Assembly (NCBI GenBank): GCA_034433515.1
Contig: DAOUAL010000047.1
Location: 1-38,905, forward strand
DNA length: 38,905 bases
Source: DAOTXS01 sp034433515
Lineage (GTDB): Bacteria; Chloroflexota; Anaerolineae; UBA4142
Direction: 5' to 3'
Shown: piece after piece, positions 1 to 8,134 of the stretch
Layout of the letters: the number at the start of each line of letters is the position of its first letter
Numbering within the stretch: the first letter of the stretch is position 1
Program-made: the position numbers and the translations under genes
Notes under the pieces: generated by a model
The model's database searches: none
Told to the model about the DNA's origin: nothing
Seen by the model: the letters and a program-made list of their open reading frames with translations, nothing else

Positions 1-74
1 GCGTAATTTGCGTTGGGACCCCAAGGGAATAAGATGGAAGTTGGCAAACAACCTCTTACCCCTTGGAGTCCACG

Positions 75-764
75 ATGATTATAGACCGATACGTCCGTCC
101 CGCCAATTTTCCAGAATGCACAACAAGCGATCCAATCTTGCAGGAATGGGATTGGATTCTGGATGACCCAGTGCTGTTCGACTTGGTCCGCCGTGACTTC
201 GCCCAGCACTACCAACCGTCTCGCAAAGGACGCCGTCCCATGGCAGTCGAGGTGGTTTTGCGAATGACCGTGTTGCGCCGGCGCAAGAAGTGGTCTTATC
301 GGCAAGCCGAACAAGAAGTGCGCGACAGTCCCACCTACCGAGGATGGGTCCGCGTCTACGACCAAGCGGTGCCTGACCATACAACCTTGAATGATCTCGA
401 GCGTGTGATTCAACCCGGAACCTTACCTCGCATCAATGATCGCATCGTGGCGCTGGCACAGGACTATCATCTCACGCGGGGTTATCGCCTGCGCGTGGAC
501 AGCAGTGTGACCGAAAGCAACATCCATCACCCGACCGACAGCGCCTTGCTCTACGATGGCGTGCGTATCTTGAGCCGGTGGCGGAAACGGGCTCGGCCGT
601 TGTTGCCGGCCCGTTTCGATGGGGCCCGCCTCTGCCAGAGCCATAATCGCAGCGCCCGCCGACGGATGCAACAGATCACACGCTGGTCGCGAACCCACCC
701 AGCCCGACGGCGAGCCTCGAAGCGTAGCGAGGTCAAAAAAAGCCGTCCATCAAGCGTATTCTGA
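75..764 (+). CDS. ISNCY-like transposase, N-terminal part (frame-shifted)
   Basis: This part holds the N-terminal DUF772-like helical domain (pattern RRPMAVEVVLRMTVLRRR followed by WSYRQAEQEV and PDHTTLNDLERVI) and the first catalytic aspartate in LRVDSSVTESNIHHPTD, a hallmark of the ISNCY group. Similarity to the family continues through NRSARRRMQQI and stops making sense after the codons GTC AAA AAA at 732-740; the frame ends at 764. The rest of the protein is in the +1 frame from the same place. ATG at 75 is preferred to an in-frame TTG at 63. Alone it lacks two of three catalytic acids, so it could act only through frameshifting, or it is a dead fragment. Confidence 0.75.
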   Translation: MIIDRYVRPANFPECTTSDPILQEWDWILDDPVLFDLVRRDFAQHYQPSRKGRRPMAVEVVLRMTVLRRRKKWSYRQAEQEVRDSPTYRGWVRVYDQAVPDHTTLNDLERVIQPGTLPRINDRIVALAQDYHLTRGYRLRVDSSVTESNIHHPTDSALLYDGVRILSRWRKRARPLLPARFDGARLCQSHNRSARRRMQQITRWSRTHPARRRASKRSEVKKSRPSSVF

Positions 765-1506
765 ACTTTTGGCAATCGCGCGCGCCACGGTGAGTCAGAG
801 TCATGCGGTGACCGAAGCCTTGCGCGAAGTGTCGGCGGTATCGGCACAACGTCTGCGGCAGCAGTTTGATGACTGGCTCCCCTTGGTTGAGCAGGTCATG
901 GCGCAAACGGAGCGCCGGGTGCTGAAAGGCGAAAGCGTTCCCGCTGCTGAGAAAGTCGTGAGTCTCGTCGAGCCACACACGCAAATCATCTGTCGCGGCA
1001 AAGCCCCACCGCACGACACCGAGTTTGGACACAAGGTGGACTATGCCGAAGTCGACGGCGGCTTGCTGATCGCGTGGCAGGGGATGGCGACGGGCAATCC
1101 ACCAGATGAATCCTGGCTCTTGCCCGCCCTGCGTGAGCATCAACGGTTGTTCCATCACGCCCCGCACGTCTTGGCGGGCGATCGCGGCTTTTTCTCACCC
1201 GACAACCGGCGCCAAGCCCGTCAGCTGGGCGTCAAGCAATTTGCGAGTCCGCAAACCGGCCGCTTGACGGCGCGGGAACGTCAACGCGAAAAGCAACCTT
1301 GGTTCAAACAGGGACAGCGTTTCCGAAATGGTATTGAAGGTCGCATCAGCGTCGTGCGACGCACGGTGCAGTTGACCCGTTGTCCCCATCACGGACTCGA
1401 CGGTTTCGAGCGGTGGATTGGTTGGGGCATCATCGTGGCGAACCTGGTCGTGATTGCCCGCAAACTGCACAACCGCCGTCGCGGCTCGAAACGTCAAGCC
1501 AAATGA
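619..1506 (+). CDS. ISNCY-like transposase, C-terminal part (catalytic half)
   Basis: The frame is open from 619, but transposase-like sequence starts only near 736, after the A7 run at 735-741 (reading KKAVHQAYSELLAIARATV). It carries the second catalytic aspartate in VLAGDRGFFSPDN and the glutamate in FRNGIEGRISVVRR, with a usual family C-terminus (GLDGFERWIGWGIIVANLVV). Reading through with one A fewer, or by a +1 shift, gives a continuous protein with the first half. The sequence before residue 40 of this frame is probably not a real protein. The choice between a natural frameshift signal, a decay mutation and a homopolymer sequencing error cannot be made here. Confidence 0.72.
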   Translation: MGPASARAIIAAPADGCNRSHAGREPTQPDGEPRSVARSKKAVHQAYSELLAIARATVSQSHAVTEALREVSAVSAQRLRQQFDDWLPLVEQVMAQTERRVLKGESVPAAEKVVSLVEPHTQIICRGKAPPHDTEFGHKVDYAEVDGGLLIAWQGMATGNPPDESWLLPALREHQRLFHHAPHVLAGDRGFFSPDNRRQARQLGVKQFASPQTGRLTARERQREKQPWFKQGQRFRNGIEGRISVVRRTVQLTRCPHHGLDGFERWIGWGIIVANLVVIARKLHNRRRGSKRQAK

Positions 1507-1565
1507 ATTTTCCGACAAGAACTAGACTAACGAGATAACACAACGCTAGGTTTTTTCGAGCCCAT

Positions 1566-2732
1566 ATGAAGATATGCTTTCAAATGCCCGCTGATAATAC
1601 TTGGCTCTTTGGAAGGGTCTACTTCCAAGACCTTTTCTATGTTCTTCAGAAGACTCAAGGCGATCGTGTGCATCTTTGCGTTTTATCATCAAACTCTTGG
1701 CTGACCCAGGAGGATTGGAGCGTCAAAGTTGATGTGTTGGCTTATTCATTGCCCGCTAGATGGACAAAATTATGGCTTTTTGACCACTTGATTCTACGAC
1801 TATTGCGGAGTGATCTGCGGCAAGCGTTTTTTCTCAAACGTCAAGGGGTAGACCTCTTGCTGTGTTGGCAAGTACCGGTAGGCCTCGGATTCCCCACGCT
1901 AGCCTTGATACCCGATTTTCAACATATCCATTTGCCAGACATGTTTAGTCAGGAAGAGCGGCAAGCCAGGGATCATAGTTATCTGGACACTGCTCAACGA
2001 GCAACGCGAATCATCGTGTGGAGCCAATCGGTTAAGCGTGATTTCGAGGCGTTCGCCCCACAATTTGCTGGCAAAGTCAAAGTGATCCATCCGGTCAGTG
2101 TTATTCCTGATTCGGTCTATCAAGATGATCCACGCCAAGTTAGTGAATACTATCATCTACCGGACAAATTTGTGTATTTACCAAATCAGTATTGGAAACA
2201 TAAGAATCATAAAGTGGTTTTTCGTGCTTTACGGTTATTAAAGGAGAAAGGAATAAATGTATTCTTAGTGTGTAGTGGATATCCTAATGATACTCGTCAT
2301 CCTATGTATTTTTCCGAGTTGCTAACAGAGATCACTACTCTAGGTATTTGGGATCAAGTGGTTTTGCTTGGGTCGCTTTCACGCGATCATGTGTTGCGCT
2401 TGATGCGCCAAAGTATTTGTGTTCTTACCCCTTCTCTTTTTGAGGGATATGGTATGACTGTAGAGGAAGCGCGTTCGCTAGGTAAACAGTTGCTTATCTC
2501 TGATATTCCGCCCCATCGGGAACAAAATCCACCAGCTACAACTTATTTTGATCCCAATGATAGCCATGACTTGGCTATGAAACTCGGTCGCATCTGGCAT
2601 GCTGCATCCCCCGGTCCAGATGTGAAACTTGAAACAGAAGCACGGGCTAGTTTAGCTAGGCGCATTGTTGAGTATGCGGAATCATTCATGTCAGTTATTT
2701 GGGAAACGGTCGTTTCCGTGCATCGAACTTGA
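1566..2732 (+). CDS. GT4-type glycosyltransferase (group 1)
   Basis: A 388-residue protein with a GT-B layout. The C-terminal half holds the nucleotide-sugar binding region: YLPNQYWKHKNHKVVFRAL and later LFEGYGMTVEEARSLGKQLL, the GT4 E-x7-E signature (E in FEGYG and E in VEEA). No signal peptide or clear membrane helix is seen, so it likely acts at the inner face of the membrane on lipid-linked glycan. It is the first intact gene after the insertion sequence and opens the polysaccharide cluster in this window. Donor and acceptor sugars cannot be read from sequence. The DNA is AT-rich compared with the genes beyond 9.1 kb. Confidence 0.85.
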   Translation: MKICFQMPADNTWLFGRVYFQDLFYVLQKTQGDRVHLCVLSSNSWLTQEDWSVKVDVLAYSLPARWTKLWLFDHLILRLLRSDLRQAFFLKRQGVDLLLCWQVPVGLGFPTLALIPDFQHIHLPDMFSQEERQARDHSYLDTAQRATRIIVWSQSVKRDFEAFAPQFAGKVKVIHPVSVIPDSVYQDDPRQVSEYYHLPDKFVYLPNQYWKHKNHKVVFRALRLLKEKGINVFLVCSGYPNDTRHPMYFSELLTEITTLGIWDQVVLLGSLSRDHVLRLMRQSICVLTPSLFEGYGMTVEEARSLGKQLLISDIPPHREQNPPATTYFDPNDSHDLAMKLGRIWHAASPGPDVKLETEARASLARRIVEYAESFMSVIWETVVSVHRT

Positions 2733-2766
2733 TTGCGTTAGAATATCACCAGCCAGATTGTCGTAA

Positions 2767-2786
2767 AGAGGCATCAAGAGGCATCA
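2767..2786 (+). repeat. 10-bp tandem duplication carrying the ribosome binding site
   Basis: AGAGGCATCA occurs twice head to tail just before the ATG at 2793. Each copy contains an AGAGG Shine-Dalgarno-like core; the nearer core (2777-2781) lies about 11 bases before the start. It looks like a recent slip duplication of the translation start region. Confidence 0.7.
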
Positions 2787-2792
2787 ATCTCT

Positions 2793-3593
2793 ATGTCAAG
2801 AGATCTTTATGTTACGCCGAGGCTTGTCACTCGTATTGAGGATTGTGATTTCTACCATACTATGGAGCTCCCTGGCTATGGTTTGGTAAGAGCACAGTGG
2901 GATCTTCGCGCAAACTTGTCTAATTATTTGGGTAATGTGGAGTTCAAAGGTAAACGAGTACTTGAGATTGGGACGGCAGATGGATTTCTATCTTTCTATA
3001 TGGAAAAACAAGGAGCTGAAGTCGTTAGTTATGACTTGTCAGAGCGGAATGTCTGGGATGTTGTGCCATACTCACGGTATGATTTTAAAAGAACTGTAGC
3101 ATTGCGCCAAACTCATATTCAAAGACTGAATAACGCTTATTGGTTTTGCCACCGTCTGTTTAATTCAAATGCCAAAGTGGTTTATGGGACCGTTTATGAG
3201 ATTCCTCAGGAAATTGGTATGGTTGACATCTCGACCTTTGGGGCTGTGTTGCTTCATGTACGTGATCCATTCTTGGCACTGCAACGAGCTCTGGAACTTA
3301 CCAAAGAAATAGTGATTATCACCGAACCGCTCTGGAGATGGGATTGGCGCTATCGGCTGGCTCGTAAAATTACTCTTCGAGTCCTAGGAGCGTATGTTGT
3401 TTTTGTGCCAGATTTTAGGACGTGCTTACCAAGCGAAATGTGGTGGATTTTGTCGCCGGAAGCGATCATCAAGTTTATAGGTGTGCTTGGCTTTGAGAAT
3501 GTCAAGGTGATATACCATCATCAGCAGTATGAACCACACGGTGACCGTAAGCTAGTACCGTTCTACACGATTGTTGGGCGTAGGACGCAATGA
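2793..3593 (+). CDS. Class I SAM-dependent methyltransferase
   Basis: A 266-residue protein with a Rossmann methyltransferase core. Motif I is RVLEIGTADGF (about residues 55-65), followed by the acidic end of strand 2 in VVSYDLS (D81), which binds the SAM ribose. A later segment, FGAVLLHVRDPFLALQRAL, fits the region after motif II (a D-x-HVRDP variant of the HL-DP pattern). No signal peptide or transmembrane helix. Its place among glycosyltransferases suggests methylation of a sugar or chain-terminating methylation of a surface glycan, but the substrate is not known. The gap to the previous gene is 60 bases and to the next 6 bases, consistent with one operon. Confidence 0.82.
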   Translation: MSRDLYVTPRLVTRIEDCDFYHTMELPGYGLVRAQWDLRANLSNYLGNVEFKGKRVLEIGTADGFLSFYMEKQGAEVVSYDLSERNVWDVVPYSRYDFKRTVALRQTHIQRLNNAYWFCHRLFNSNAKVVYGTVYEIPQEIGMVDISTFGAVLLHVRDPFLALQRALELTKEIVIITEPLWRWDWRYRLARKITLRVLGAYVVFVPDFRTCLPSEMWWILSPEAIIKFIGVLGFENVKVIYHHQQYEPHGDRKLVPFYTIVGRRTQ

Positions 3594-3599
3594 TCGTTA

Positions 3600-4751
3600 T
3601 TGTTAGAGATAGATTCAGTTTGTATGCGTGGCCCAGTTTTGACTGATTTGCCTACACCCCCTCCAGGGAAAGTCAAGTGGCCCTGGACAAAAGACATGCT
3701 ACATTCATCAGAATCGAGTGCTGTCGATATAACATTACCAAGGATCACTATTGTCACCCCCTCCTATAACCAAGGGCAGTTCCTCGAAGAAACTATTCGC
3801 TCGGTCTTGTTGCAAGGTTATCCTAATCTGGAATATATTATCATTGACGGCGGCAGCACGGATGGTAGCGTGGACATCATTCGCCGGTATGCACCATGGC
3901 TGGCATATTGGGTGAGTGAGCCGGATCAAGGTCAAGTTTATGCCCTAGCTAAAGGTTTTGCGCGGAGCAAAGGGACAATCCTTGCCTTTCTGAATTCTGA
4001 TGATGTGTATTTGCCGAATGCGCTGGACACCGTAGCGAGGACGTTCATTGCGAATCCCAATGCTGTGGCAGTATGTGGGAATGAACTATGGATTGATGCT
4101 GCCGGGCAAGTTATTTCTGAGCAAAGAATACAATCAGTTTCGCTGAAAGAGTTATTGTATCTCAATTTTCTCCCACAACCGGCAATCTTCTTTCGCCGTG
4201 TAGCCTTTGAAAGTGTAGGGGGATTAGATATTCACTTTCAGCACATTTTCGATTTTGAGTTGTGGCTCAGACTTGCAAACTACGGAGAATTCCATTGTAT
4301 TCCCAACGTGTTAGCAGCTACGCGATGGCACACAGAGGTTAAGCGTATAACCGCTTGGCCTGCTTTTCCTCTAGAATTAGAACAAGCCATCCCCAAGTTC
4401 CTAGCAGGCCCCATCAGGATTTCCTTATCTGTCGAAGAACGTAAGGCAATCTATATGAACCTGATGTACTATGCCGCGAAAGTATACATTGCTAATTCAC
4501 CCAAGTATATTCGCAAGGCACTTACCTGTTCGGTTCAGGTAATAGTGAATTGCCCCATGTTATTATTTCCACTGTTGAAAATTGCTTTTTCACGCGCATT
4601 ACAATTATGTGCCAAAGTTTACAGGATGATCTTGCGGCGTAAAGGGGAGCAAAAGGTTTGGTGGGCTGACTGTGTATCGGGGGTTCATTGGACTGAGTTG
4701 TACACTTCCCAAGTCAATGATATCTCTCATAGACGGGACGGAAACACTTGA
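3600..4751 (+). CDS. GT2-type glycosyltransferase
   Basis: The protein has a classic GT-A domain: ITIVTPSYNQGQFLEETI, then YIIIDGGSTDGSVDIIRRY with the first acidic pair, and AFLNSDD as the DxD-type metal and nucleotide-sugar site. The Pro-rich stretch LPTPPPGKVKWPWT before the domain is typical of this subgroup. The frame opens with TTG at 3600; ATG at 3624 (giving 375 residues) is an equally good start, and neither has a strong ribosome binding site. The C-terminal half has hydrophobic segments near residues 290-345 that may anchor it to the membrane. The stop overlaps the next start by one base, so translation is probably coupled. Confidence 0.85.
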   Translation: MLEIDSVCMRGPVLTDLPTPPPGKVKWPWTKDMLHSSESSAVDITLPRITIVTPSYNQGQFLEETIRSVLLQGYPNLEYIIIDGGSTDGSVDIIRRYAPWLAYWVSEPDQGQVYALAKGFARSKGTILAFLNSDDVYLPNALDTVARTFIANPNAVAVCGNELWIDAAGQVISEQRIQSVSLKELLYLNFLPQPAIFFRRVAFESVGGLDIHFQHIFDFELWLRLANYGEFHCIPNVLAATRWHTEVKRITAWPAFPLELEQAIPKFLAGPIRISLSVEERKAIYMNLMYYAAKVYIANSPKYIRKALTCSVQVIVNCPMLLFPLLKIAFSRALQLCAKVYRMILRRKGEQKVWWADCVSGVHWTELYTSQVNDISHRRDGNT

Positions 4752-5614
4752 TGCATCCCAGAACCTACGCCGGAGTATCTGCAAGACTCAGAGAAATCGT
4801 CAGGCAAATATATAAACAACGCTATTTGCTTGGCGGTCGAATTCCTCATACCAAAGGATATTTGGAATATCACCACGATTTTATTCGTAGTGTCTTGCAA
4901 GACAGCAACATCCTCCAGCGTTTCAGAGGCAATGAACAGCTACCACCGGGTTATGGCTATCGTCTAGACGAGCGCGCGGTCGAGATTCCTTGGGTTATTG
5001 TCCGATTGAGTGCTCGCCCGACTCTTCTTCTTGATGCAGGGTCAGCATTAAACTTTGAATTCGTTCTGAAACTTGATTTGCTCAGCAATAAAACCATCGT
5101 GATCTACACACTAGCCCCTGAACCCACTCTGCCGCATCCCAACGTTTCCTATATCTATGGTGATTTGCGTAATACTATTCTGCGCGATCATTTATTTGAA
5201 GAAATTGTTTGCATCTCGACCCTAGAGCATATCGGTATGGACAATACGCTGGTTTATACTCAGGATCAACGTTATAAGGAAGCACGGTTCTGGGACTATC
5301 GGGACGTATTGCGCGAATTCCGACGATTACTGGTGCCGGGCGGGCGATTATTTTTAACCGTGCCGTACGGCAAGTACCAAAATTGTGGCTGGATGCAACA
5401 ATTCGACCGAGCACGGCTTGACAATGCACTTCAAGTATTTGATGGCAAGTTGGAAGATCAGGCGTTTTACCGCTATACCCCCGAGGGTTGGATACTATCC
5501 AATGCTGACGAGTGCGCTGAATGCGAGTATTTCGACTTTTATGCTCACTCAGGATTTGACCCAGATTATGCCACAGCAGCGCGTGCTGTGGCTTGTGTGG
5601 TGTTATCGCGATAG
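4751..5614 (+). CDS. SAM-dependent methyltransferase-like protein
   Basis: A 287-residue protein starting at ATG 4751, whose A is the last base of the preceding TGA. The first motif is degenerate (LLLDAGSALNFEFVL in place of the usual E/DxGxGxG), but the later part is clear: EIVCISTLEHIGMDNT, then FWDYRDVLREFRRLLVPGGR and LFLTVPYG, matching motifs around the active site of class I methyltransferases. It sits between two glycosyltransferases, so a glycan or glycolipid substrate is likely. The imperfect motif I leaves some doubt about SAM binding. No membrane segment is seen. Confidence 0.72.
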   Translation: MHPRTYAGVSARLREIVRQIYKQRYLLGGRIPHTKGYLEYHHDFIRSVLQDSNILQRFRGNEQLPPGYGYRLDERAVEIPWVIVRLSARPTLLLDAGSALNFEFVLKLDLLSNKTIVIYTLAPEPTLPHPNVSYIYGDLRNTILRDHLFEEIVCISTLEHIGMDNTLVYTQDQRYKEARFWDYRDVLREFRRLLVPGGRLFLTVPYGKYQNCGWMQQFDRARLDNALQVFDGKLEDQAFYRYTPEGWILSNADECAECEYFDFYAHSGFDPDYATAARAVACVVLSR

Positions 5615-5628
5615 ATATAGGTCTTGCG

Positions 5629-6852
5629 ATGCAGATTGGGATTGATGTTACCGGAGTTTTCGGGACATACCTTACTGGTCTTCCCAATTTATATTACAGA
5701 TTGATGGAAGGGTTAGCCGCGCTTCAGCCCGAGACCGTCAATATGCGGTTTGTGCTGATCGATCGGTCATTGCAAGAATTCCACGATCCTCCGATCAACT
5801 TGCCGAACAATTTTGAATTTCGCCGCGTGGGGGGCATAAAACATCTTCCGACATTTGATACACTGCCCACGCAACCTTGGCTCGGGAAGGGAGTACAAGT
5901 CTGGAATCGCGGAGTGCGCGAGCTGGCGCGCCAACTGACTGGTTGGCAGAGGCGAGTTGCTCGAACGGTTCAAGATATTGATGTTCTTGAGGGTTGGGAT
6001 GCTTGGTTACGAGTTGCTCCCCTGGCAAAACGTATTATCATCATCACTGATATTATCCCGTTGATTACTCCTAAATCATTTACCCCCGATGGCATACGTA
6101 ACTTGAGGCACTCGCTCATGTTTGCTAAGACTGAAGCCGATTATGTCGTAACCATTTCGCAACATGCTAAGCAGACGTTAACGGCAAGCGCAGGAATCCC
6201 AGCGGCTAAGATCAAAGTGATCTATCCAGGTATTCGACCAGTGTTCAAGCCACTGAGTGATCGTGCAATGCTTACGTCGCTACTCAGTAAATACCACTTG
6301 CCCGACCAGCCGTATGTACTCAGCCTAGGCTATCTTGATCCACGTAAGAATATCAAAGGCCATGTACAGGCATTTGAGAGATTGGCTGTGCGCCCAGAAT
6401 TTCGTGATTTGCAGATGGTGTTGGTGGGACCTGAGAATGTCGCCACACGGCACGTCTTACACGATGTGAATTCATCAAATTTGTGGAATCGTATTCATTG
6501 GACTGGCTATGTGGCAGATGCTGACTTGCCCATCATTCTAGGTGGTGCCCGCGCCTTGCTGTATTGCAGTTTCTTCGAGGGGTTTGGTTACCCTGTGTTG
6601 GAAGCGATGGCGTGTGGCGTGCCTGTGGTTGCCTCGAATGTTACCTCGATTCCAGAAATTAGTGGGAATGCCGCCATCTTGGTCAATCCGCACAATGTAG
6701 ATGAAATAGCCAATGGATTGCAGCTAGTTTTGTCCGATGACCAGTTGCGCCAGACTCTCCGCGAACGTGGCTTGAGGCACGTTCAGCAGTTTACCCAAGA
6801 GAATTGGGCGCGCGGTCATTTACAGGTATATCGTGAATGTTATGCGCGATAA
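5629..6852 (+). CDS. GT4-type glycosyltransferase (group 1)
   Basis: A 407-residue protein. The start is ATG 5629 (MQIGIDVTGVFG), 14 bases after the previous stop; in-frame TTG at 5593 would overlap the upstream gene and is less likely. The GT-B C-terminal domain is clear: YVLSLGYLDPRKNIKGHVQAF, the LVGP strand, and FFEGFGYPVLEAMACGVPVV with the paired glutamates of the GT4 signature, followed by TSIPEISGNAAILVNP. The family includes mannosyl-, rhamnosyl- and glucosyltransferases; the specific sugar cannot be told. It probably adds one residue to the lipid-linked repeat unit. Confidence 0.9.
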   Translation: MQIGIDVTGVFGTYLTGLPNLYYRLMEGLAALQPETVNMRFVLIDRSLQEFHDPPINLPNNFEFRRVGGIKHLPTFDTLPTQPWLGKGVQVWNRGVRELARQLTGWQRRVARTVQDIDVLEGWDAWLRVAPLAKRIIIITDIIPLITPKSFTPDGIRNLRHSLMFAKTEADYVVTISQHAKQTLTASAGIPAAKIKVIYPGIRPVFKPLSDRAMLTSLLSKYHLPDQPYVLSLGYLDPRKNIKGHVQAFERLAVRPEFRDLQMVLVGPENVATRHVLHDVNSSNLWNRIHWTGYVADADLPIILGGARALLYCSFFEGFGYPVLEAMACGVPVVASNVTSIPEISGNAAILVNPHNVDEIANGLQLVLSDDQLRQTLRERGLRHVQQFTQENWARGHLQVYRECYAR

Positions 6853-6871
6853 CAGGTTTTGACCGGCGAAT

Positions 6872-8134
6872 ATGATAGACCGTACTTCGCGCAAACCCCT
6901 TCGCGTGGCTATTGATGCCCCGATGACAAGCGGTGGTCAATGGGGTGGCATCGAGCAATTCGTGATGTCGCTTGTTCATGCACTTGGCAAACTCGAAGAT
7001 GGTAATGAAGAATATTTGATTCTCGTGCATCAGCAGAATACAAATTGGCTTGATTCATACCTGGGTCGCAATCAGCGCGTCTTGATCAATCCGGCCACAG
7101 GGTTCGATCGAATGAAAGCGTGGCTGGGACCGCTGCGTAAACCCTTGGGGCGATTGTTCCGGCTGACCAAGCGTACTTTTACCGGCGATGTACCCACCTC
7201 GAACGGCTTCTATGAATCACTGGGAGTAGATGTGATTCACTTTCCGCATCATGCTTTCGTGCGCTGCAATTTGCCAACGATCTATAGCCCTCACGATTTA
7301 CAGCATGTTCACTATCCGCAGTTTTTCTTGCCAGAAGACTTGACCATTCGGGAGGCGGTGATACGCTCTGGTTGTCACGAATCTTTTGCTGTCGCGGTTG
7401 ATGCGCAATGGACCAAAGATGATATTGTGCGACAATACAAGCTCGCTCCTGAGAAAGTTTGGGTAATTCGACTAGGAGCACCAACAGCATTATACTTTCC
7501 CCTTACGGATCAACAGTCTGTGCAAATGGCACACAAGTTTCAACTGCCATCGGCGTTTGCGTTTTATCCAGCACAGACCTGGGAACACAAAAATCACATT
7601 CGCCTGCTTGAGGCAATTGCGTTACTGCGTGAGCGTGAGGGGTTGGTGGTGAATCTAGTTTGCACAGGCAAGCAAAATCAATTTTGGCCAAGAATTCAAG
7701 CTCGCCGCGCCGAACTCGGTCTCGAAGATCAGGTGCGTTTTCTCGGCTTTGTATCCTCTGGCGAGCTACGTGCGCTATACCATCTAGCCCAGTTTGTGAT
7801 TTACCCGAGTCTCTTTGAGGGGGGCGGTTTGCCGGTGCTGGAAGCATTTCGTGAAGGTGTTGCACTTGCTTGTTCATCGGCGACTTCTTTACCCGAGTAT
7901 GCAGGGGACGCTGCTTTACTGTTTGACCCTCAATCCATTGAAAATATTGCAAATGCCCTCAAGCGCATGAGTCAAGATGCCGACCTGCGCGCAGAATTGA
8001 TCCGCCGCGGGACTGTTCGTGTTCGTCAATTCAGTTGGGAACAGACAGCCCGGGCGTATCGCGCCCTCTATCGGCGAGCGGCTGGCCACATCTTGTCGGA
8101 CGAAGAAGAAGGTCTTTTGCAGAATTGTACATAG
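6872..8134 (+). CDS. GT4-type glycosyltransferase (group 1)
   Basis: A 420-residue protein with N-terminal VAIDAPMTSGGQWGGIEQF, the glycine-rich acceptor-side loop of GT-B enzymes. In the C-terminal domain FYPAQTWEHKNHIRLLEAI is followed by LFEGGGLPVLEAFREGVALA and SLPEYAGDAALLFDP. The WEHKNH motif and FEGGG(L/M)PV variant resemble those of the enzyme at 1566, so the two may be related paralogues. The last base before the next ATG is the G of this gene's TAG, so the genes abut exactly. No signal peptide or membrane helix is seen. Confidence 0.9.
   Translation: MIDRTSRKPLRVAIDAPMTSGGQWGGIEQFVMSLVHALGKLEDGNEEYLILVHQQNTNWLDSYLGRNQRVLINPATGFDRMKAWLGPLRKPLGRLFRLTKRTFTGDVPTSNGFYESLGVDVIHFPHHAFVRCNLPTIYSPHDLQHVHYPQFFLPEDLTIREAVIRSGCHESFAVAVDAQWTKDDIVRQYKLAPEKVWVIRLGAPTALYFPLTDQQSVQMAHKFQLPSAFAFYPAQTWEHKNHIRLLEAIALLREREGLVVNLVCTGKQNQFWPRIQARRAELGLEDQVRFLGFVSSGELRALYHLAQFVIYPSLFEGGGLPVLEAFREGVALACSSATSLPEYAGDAALLFDPQSIENIANALKRMSQDADLRAELIRRGTVRVRQFSWEQTARAYRALYRRAAGHILSDEEEGLLQNCT

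Larger units (their letters stand above)
1..1506 (+). mobile_element. ISNCY-like insertion sequence, ends not defined
   Basis: The stretch is occupied by a transposase coding region split into two frames (75-764 and the frame open from 619 to 1506). Together they read as a DDE transposase of about 477 residues, the usual size for the ISNCY group. I could not match terminal inverted repeats: the 74 bases before the ATG and the 59 bases after the stop share only a trivial GCGTTG in inverted orientation. The left end may lie outside the window, or the element may be truncated. It borders an AT-rich polysaccharide cluster, a common site for such elements. Family assignment is from recognised motifs, not a search. 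Confidence 0.75.

Noticed and set aside
1..74. Left inverted repeat of the insertion sequence
   Set aside because: Only a six-base GCGTTG match to the region after the transposase stop could be found, which is not enough.
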